Assembly: GCA_016210295.1 (NCBI GenBank)
Contig: JACQUM010000159.1
Coordinates: forward strand, 1 to 9,385
Direction of reading: 5' to 3'
Source of the DNA: Chloroflexota bacterium
Lineage (GTDB): Bacteria; Chloroflexota; Dehalococcoidia; UBA6926; JACQUM01
DNA: 9,385 nucleotides
Each line of letters starts with the position of its first letter. The first letter of the stretch is position 1. The position numbers and the translations under genes are program-made. Below, piece after piece: positions 6,256 to 9,385 of the stretch. A model generated the notes under the pieces. It was not told the origin of the DNA, did no database searches, and saw nothing but the letters and a program-made list of their open reading frames with translations.

Positions 6256-6408
6256 ATGAGGAAGGATGTCCCTGTGTTCCGGGACTCGCTGCTTTGGTTG
6301 GCCGGACGTCTATTCCCCTGGGCCTCCTACCATCGTGTCCTTGTAGCAGCTTCCAAATCTGATTGTTGGCGAGCGTGTAGAGCGCGCCGCCGAGGAGGGG
6401 ATTGGTGA
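6256..6408 (+). CDS. Possible small ORF of 50 codons ending on the epimerase start codon
   Basis: An ATG at 6256 opens 50 codons that end in TGA at 6406-6408, sharing GTGA with the preferred GTG start of the next gene, an arrangement common in translationally coupled pairs. The predicted peptide has a mildly hydrophobic, aromatic middle (SLLWLAGRLFPWASYHRVLVA is its core, residues about 11-31) and a very basic C-terminus. Against it: no clear ribosome binding site, an in-frame stop directly before the ATG, and no family I recognise. It could equally be chance in a 194-bp gap that otherwise shows no convincing terminator or promoter. Confidence 0.2.
   Translation: MRKDVPVFRDSLLWLAGRLFPWASYHRVLVAASKSDCWRACRARRRGGDW
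6393..6400 (+). promoter_or_regulatory. Ribosome binding site that decides the epimerase start
   Basis: AGGAGGGG (6393-6400) is followed by TTG at 6402 and GTG at 6405 in the same frame. From the AGGAGG core the TTG is only 3 nt away and the GTG 6 nt, so GTG 6405 is the better start. The protein then opens directly with the dinucleotide-binding strand. Confidence 0.65.
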
Positions 6409-7523
6409 ACGTTCTCGTCGTCGGTGGAGCCGGGTACGTGGGCTCCGTAGTCGTGAGGGAGCTTTTGGAACGAGGCTACGAAGTCCGAGTCTTCGACCGG
6501 CTCTTCTACGGCGACCGCGGCCTCCAGGAGGTGCGGGAGCGGATCGCCCTCCTTGTAGGCGACATGCGACAGCTCCCTCACGAAGCTCTGGAAGGGGTGG
6601 ACGCCGTCATCAACTTAGGTGGACTCTCTAACGATCCGACGGCGGAGTACAACCCGGCTGCAAACCGCGAAATGAACACCCTCGCAGCAATTGCCCTCGC
6701 ACGTCAGTGCATCGAGCGGGGCATCTCGCGCTACGTTTTCGCCTCCTCGGCGTCCATCTACGACATCGGGGTGAGTGCAGAGGAGAAAGACGTGATTCTG
6801 GACGAGGAGAGCCCCGTCGCGCCCAAGGCGGCTTACTCCTCCTCCAAATACGAAGCCGAGCGCGCCCTTCTTCAATTGATGCGCGAGCACCAGGATTTCT
6901 GCCCGGTTATCCTGAGGAAGGGCACCGTGTTCGGCTTCTCGCCCCGCATGCGGTACGATCTGGTTGTCAACACGTTCGTGAAGGACGCCCTGAAGACAGG
7001 GAAGATGACCGTCTTCTACGGCGGCGAGATGTGGCGCCCCCTCCTCTCGGTCCAGGATGCGGCGCGGGCCTACATAGCGAGCTTGGAGGCTCCCGAGGAA
7101 GTAGTGAGGGGACAGGTCTTCAACGTGAGCTACGGGAACTTCCGTATCTCCGAGGTGGCGCTTCGTGTCCGGGAGGGGCTCCGCGAGGCCGGGGTCGCGG
7201 CCGACATCGTGACCGACTACGACTACCGAGGCGTCCGGAGCTATCGCGTGTCGGCACAGAAGATCGCGCGGACACTGGCTTTTCGCCCCGTGGTGGGTAT
7301 CGAGGAGGCGGTCCGGGACATGGTCGCTCAGATCCGGCGGCACAACTGCACGGACTTCGATAACCCGCGCTACTACAACTTGAGCTGGATGAGGATCCTC
7401 GAGGAGGCGGACGCCATCATTCGGGTGACCGGGACGGTCTTCGAGGCACCGGAGAGCGTGGAAGGGAAGGTCATCTCCTTCAAATCGGAGACGAGGAAGG
7501 GTAACCGGGCCAGGGAGAGCTAG
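6405..7523 (+). CDS. NAD-dependent nucleotide-sugar epimerase/dehydratase (extended SDR)
   Basis: A 372-residue cytoplasmic enzyme of the extended SDR family, modifying an NDP-sugar for glycan synthesis. The Rossmann motif GGAGYVG is at 7-13, and Asp31 closing the second strand (VRVFD) favours NAD over NADP. NLGGLSNDP (70-78) occupies the position of the usual NNAG-like strand. The serine-rich FASSAS (112-117) and Tyr144-x-x-x-Lys148 supply the catalytic set. GTVFGFSP (173-180) and RPLLSVQDAARAY (211-223) are the usual substrate-domain markers. Family members include UDP-glucose 4-epimerase and dTDP-glucose 4,6-dehydratase, and the sequence does not settle which reaction applies; the NLGGLSNDP subgroup is less studied. 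The C-terminus carries about 30 charged residues beyond the fold. It leads a four-gene polysaccharide operon, with only 3 nt before the next gene. The promoter was not identified. Confidence 0.88.
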   Translation: MNVLVVGGAGYVGSVVVRELLERGYEVRVFDRLFYGDRGLQEVRERIALLVGDMRQLPHEALEGVDAVINLGGLSNDPTAEYNPAANREMNTLAAIALARQCIERGISRYVFASSASIYDIGVSAEEKDVILDEESPVAPKAAYSSSKYEAERALLQLMREHQDFCPVILRKGTVFGFSPRMRYDLVVNTFVKDALKTGKMTVFYGGEMWRPLLSVQDAARAYIASLEAPEEVVRGQVFNVSYGNFRISEVALRVREGLREAGVAADIVTDYDYRGVRSYRVSAQKIARTLAFRPVVGIEEAVRDMVAQIRRHNCTDFDNPRYYNLSWMRILEEADAIIRVTGTVFEAPESVEGKVISFKSETRKGNRARES

Positions 7524-7526
7524 GGA

Positions 7527-8396
7527 ATGACACGCATCGTTCTCCTGGGCGCCAACGGGCAGTTGGCTCGGGACCTCTTGTTGGCTCTGCGAGAGGAGGA
7601 GGTTCTCCCTTTCACTCACGAGGAGTTGGACATCTGTGACTTTCAGTCTGTCCGGTCTATCCTTCAGAAGTCGGCCCCAGAGGTTGTCATCAACGCCGCA
7701 GCCATCAAGGCAGAGGCGTGCGAGCGTTTCCCCGACATGGCACTCTTGGTCAACGCGCTGGCTCCCAGGAACCTAGCCACGGTCTGTCGGGACTTGGATG
7801 CTCTTCTCGTGCATTACAGCTCGGACTACGTCTTTGGGGGCGACAAGGGTGGGCCGTACCTGGAGGAGGACACTCCTGCCCCTCTCAATGTCTATGGTGT
7901 GGCAAAGGTGGCCGGTGAACACCTTGTTCGAAGCGCTTGGCCGCGGCACTGCATCATTCGGACCTCGGGCCTCTTCGGCGTGGGCGGCATGGGACGAGGC
8001 AGGGGAAACTTCGTCGAGACGATGCTCCGCCTGGGGGGAGAGAGGGGAAAGGTGCGCGTCGTGACGGACCAGGTCTTCTCACCCTCCTACGCGCCCGATA
8101 TGGCCGAGAGGACGAGGGAGATCATCCAGACAGGGTCCCTGGGGACTTTCCATGTGACGAACAGCGGTACGTGCTCGTGGTTCGAGTTCGCCGAAGCTAT
8201 CCTGGGATCGGCGCTGCCCCATGTCCAAGTGGAGCCCGTGACCACGAAGGAGTTCGGGGCCCCCACTCGCCGGCCGGCCTACTCTGTCCTGGACAACGTC
8301 CGGACTCGAGCGCTCGGGCTGCCTGACCTTCGGCCCTGGCAGGAGGCCCTGGCCGATTACTTGAAGGCCCGTGCAGGAGTCGGGGTGCGTGCCTGA
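7527..8396 (+). CDS. rfbD: RmlD-like dTDP-4-dehydrorhamnose reductase
   Basis: A 289-residue NAD(P)H-dependent sugar-nucleotide reductase, normally the last step of dTDP-L-rhamnose synthesis. Motifs follow the family in order: GANGQLARDL (8-17), LDICD (34-38), VINAAAIKAEACE (54-66), YSSDYVFGG (97-105), Tyr123-x-x-x-Lys127 in VYGVAKVAGE, RTSGLFG (145-151), TDQVFSPSYAPDMA (180-193), RPAYSVLDN (249-257) and the C-terminal LRPWQEAL (268-275). Length is normal. Some signature residues are off-consensus: AAIKAEACE for the usual AAYTxVDxAE, YSSDYVF for STDYVF, and DQVFSPSYAPD for DQxGxPTxxxD. It may thus reduce a different 4-keto sugar, such as in a 6-deoxy-talose or related pathway. RmlA, RmlB and RmlC are not in the window. 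It overlaps the next gene by 8 nt. The symbol is by homology only. Confidence 0.85.
   Translation: MTRIVLLGANGQLARDLLLALREEEVLPFTHEELDICDFQSVRSILQKSAPEVVINAAAIKAEACERFPDMALLVNALAPRNLATVCRDLDALLVHYSSDYVFGGDKGGPYLEEDTPAPLNVYGVAKVAGEHLVRSAWPRHCIIRTSGLFGVGGMGRGRGNFVETMLRLGGERGKVRVVTDQVFSPSYAPDMAERTREIIQTGSLGTFHVTNSGTCSWFEFAEAILGSALPHVQVEPVTTKEFGAPTRRPAYSVLDNVRTRALGLPDLRPWQEALADYLKARAGVGVRA
8375..8379 (+). promoter_or_regulatory. Ribosome binding site that decides the first glycosyltransferase start
   Basis: AGGAG (8375-8379) lies 9 nt before GTG at 8389. The alternative in-frame GTG at 8371 would have GAAGG only 3 nt away and add six residues before the family 2 core. The 8389 start leaves an 8-nt overlap with the reductase stop codon at 8394-8396. 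Confidence 0.55.
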
Positions 8397-9306
8397 TCCT
8401 GCTCTAAGCGTCGTGGTCCCCACCTTCAACCGGCGGGCCACGCTCCTTCGCTGCTTAGAGGCCCTCCGTCGGCAGACGGCGGCTCCCGACTCCTTTGAGG
8501 TCGTCCTGGTGGACGACGGCTCCTCCGACGGGACCGACGAGACCGTGGCCCAGGTTCAAGGAGAGTGGGGAACAAGGCTGCGCTTTTTTCGTCAGCCCAA
8601 TCGCGGTCCGGCCACCGCCCGGAACCGGGGCGTACGAGAGGCGAAGGGGACCATCGTCCTCTTCATCGGCGACGACATCGTCGCCCACCCCGACCTGCTC
8701 CGCCGGCACCAGGAGGCGCACCGCCGCCGCCCCGAAGAGAGCGTCGCCCTCCTGGGCCTCACGACCTGGGACCCGACACAGAGAATTACCCCGTTCATGC
8801 GGTGGCTGGAGAACGGCGGGCCCCAGTACAAGTACTGGAGCATCCGCGATCCGGAAAACGTCGGCTACGTCCACTTCTACACGTCCAACATCTCCCTCAA
8901 GCGCGGCTTCCTGCTGGAGAAGGGCCTGTTCGATGAAGAGTTCCCCTATGCGTCCTACGAGGACATCGAGCTGGGGCGACGGCTGGAGCGCCAGGGGCTG
9001 CGCATCGTCTACGACGCCGAGGCGGTCGGCTATCACGACCACATGACCCGGCTGAAGGATGCCGTCCGGCGGATGGAGCGCGTGGGAGAGTCGCGTCTCT
9101 TGTTTGAACAGAAGACGGGTCGAAGGCCGCCGCCTCTTCAAGGGGCGCAGGGATCGCTCCGCTCCCTCCTCGCGGAGCTGAAGTTTCGGCTATACTATCG
9201 TCTCGGAGCATTGGCCGAGGACAGGATCGTCCTGCCCTGGGTGTATGCGTACCTGATGGACAAGGCATTGTGGCGAGGGTACTGGCGCCATGCAAAGACG
9301 ATGTAG
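8389..9306 (+). CDS. Family 2 glycosyltransferase (GT-A fold)
   Basis: A 305-residue cytoplasmic or membrane-associated inverting sugar transferase that adds a sugar from an NDP donor to a growing surface glycan. The N-terminal SVVVPTFNRRATL (7-19) and VDDGSSDGT (41-49) are the nucleotide-binding core; NRGPATARNRG (71-81) is the usual donor-site loop; IGDD (93-96) is the DxD-type metal site; SNISLKR (166-172), FDEEFPYASYEDIELGRRL (181-199) holds the acceptor-side catalytic Glu/Asp pair, and YHDH (215-218) is a typical late His motif. The last 50 residues contain an amphipathic, aromatic helix region (LKFRLYYRLG, 264-273; VLPWVYAYLM, 281-290) that could touch the membrane, but there is no clear transmembrane segment. 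Its donor may be the product of the two upstream enzymes. The gene following overlaps it by 17 nt. Confidence 0.92.
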   Translation: MPDPALSVVVPTFNRRATLLRCLEALRRQTAAPDSFEVVLVDDGSSDGTDETVAQVQGEWGTRLRFFRQPNRGPATARNRGVREAKGTIVLFIGDDIVAHPDLLRRHQEAHRRRPEESVALLGLTTWDPTQRITPFMRWLENGGPQYKYWSIRDPENVGYVHFYTSNISLKRGFLLEKGLFDEEFPYASYEDIELGRRLERQGLRIVYDAEAVGYHDHMTRLKDAVRRMERVGESRLLFEQKTGRRPPPLQGAQGSLRSLLAELKFRLYYRLGALAEDRIVLPWVYAYLMDKALWRGYWRHAKTM

Positions 9307-9385
9307 CCTCCTCGTCTTGAACTACAACGGCAAAGACCTGCTGGCCGAGTACCTCCCTTCCATCGTCCAGGCGGTGGAGGAGGAC
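9290..9385 (+). CDS. Second family 2 glycosyltransferase, N-terminus only
   Basis: Thirty-two codons from ATG 9290 to the right edge, in a different frame from the gene it overlaps. The strand LLVLNYNGKDLL (7-18) followed by YLPSIVQA (21-28) is a classic opening of family 2 glycosyltransferases, of the subgroup that begins V-x-x-x-NYNG and includes rhamnosyltransferase-like enzymes. Its start lies inside the preceding glycosyltransferase gene, suggesting translational coupling. The catalytic residues lie beyond the window. Confidence 0.8.
   Translation, partial: MQRRCSLLVLNYNGKDLLAEYLPSIVQAVEED

Noticed and set aside
6268..6285. GTCCC/GGGAC stem as a terminator for the permease gene
   Set aside because: Only 5 bp with an 8-nt loop and no T run; too weak to call.
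6615..7619. Minus-strand open frame of 334 codons opposite the epimerase
   Set aside because: No motifs, and it crosses the junction of two well-supported plus-strand genes.

Overview
The window is GC-rich bacterial DNA with tightly packed genes and no RNA genes, insertion sequences or CRISPR array. Exported lipoproteins that run from a lipid-anchor Cys into a long Ala/Pro/Thr linker, together with bacterial sigma-70-type promoters and strong GGAGG ribosome binding sites, are what I would expect from a Chloroflexota lineage, perhaps an uncultivated Dehalococcoidia-like one. This assignment is an inference from style and not from any marker gene; other GC-rich uncultivated phyla are possible.

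Left half (1-4525, all minus strand). Reading in the direction of transcription: a MenB/BadI-like crotonase-fold enzyme with a long N-terminal extension (4525-3344), an oligopeptide-type ABC transporter solute-binding lipoprotein (3044-1269), a long short-chain dehydrogenase (1185-229), and the first 25 codons of a second lipoprotein, probably another solute-binding protein (76-1). The crotonase and the two lipoproteins each have a recognisable promoter (TTGACA type). A GC-rich hairpin follows the crotonase gene and another follows the first lipoprotein gene. The dehydrogenase has no evident promoter of its own and may depend on read-through from the lipoprotein gene.

Middle (4526-6210). An MFS permease of the oxalate/monocarboxylate type is divergent from the crotonase gene. 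The 284 bp between them carry a promoter for each direction, plus a perfect 16-bp inverted repeat that sits on the permease promoter. The two uptake systems, the dehydrogenase and the CoA-thioester enzyme together suggest uptake and breakdown of a carboxylic acid, possibly alicyclic or aromatic. This is an inference; no CoA ligase, ABC permease or ATPase is visible.

Right half (6405-9385, plus strand). A compact surface-polysaccharide operon: an NAD-dependent nucleotide-sugar epimerase/dehydratase, an RmlD-type dTDP-4-dehydrorhamnose reductase homologue, a family 2 glycosyltransferase and the start of a second one. Junctions are a 3-nt gap and then overlaps of 8 and 17 nt, so translation is probably coupled. 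The enzymes would make a deoxy- or epimerised sugar nucleotide in the cytoplasm and transfer it to a growing glycan. No wholly new system is evident. The most unusual items are the diverged MenB-like enzyme, the inverted repeat on the permease promoter, and the hairpin between the lipoprotein and dehydrogenase genes.
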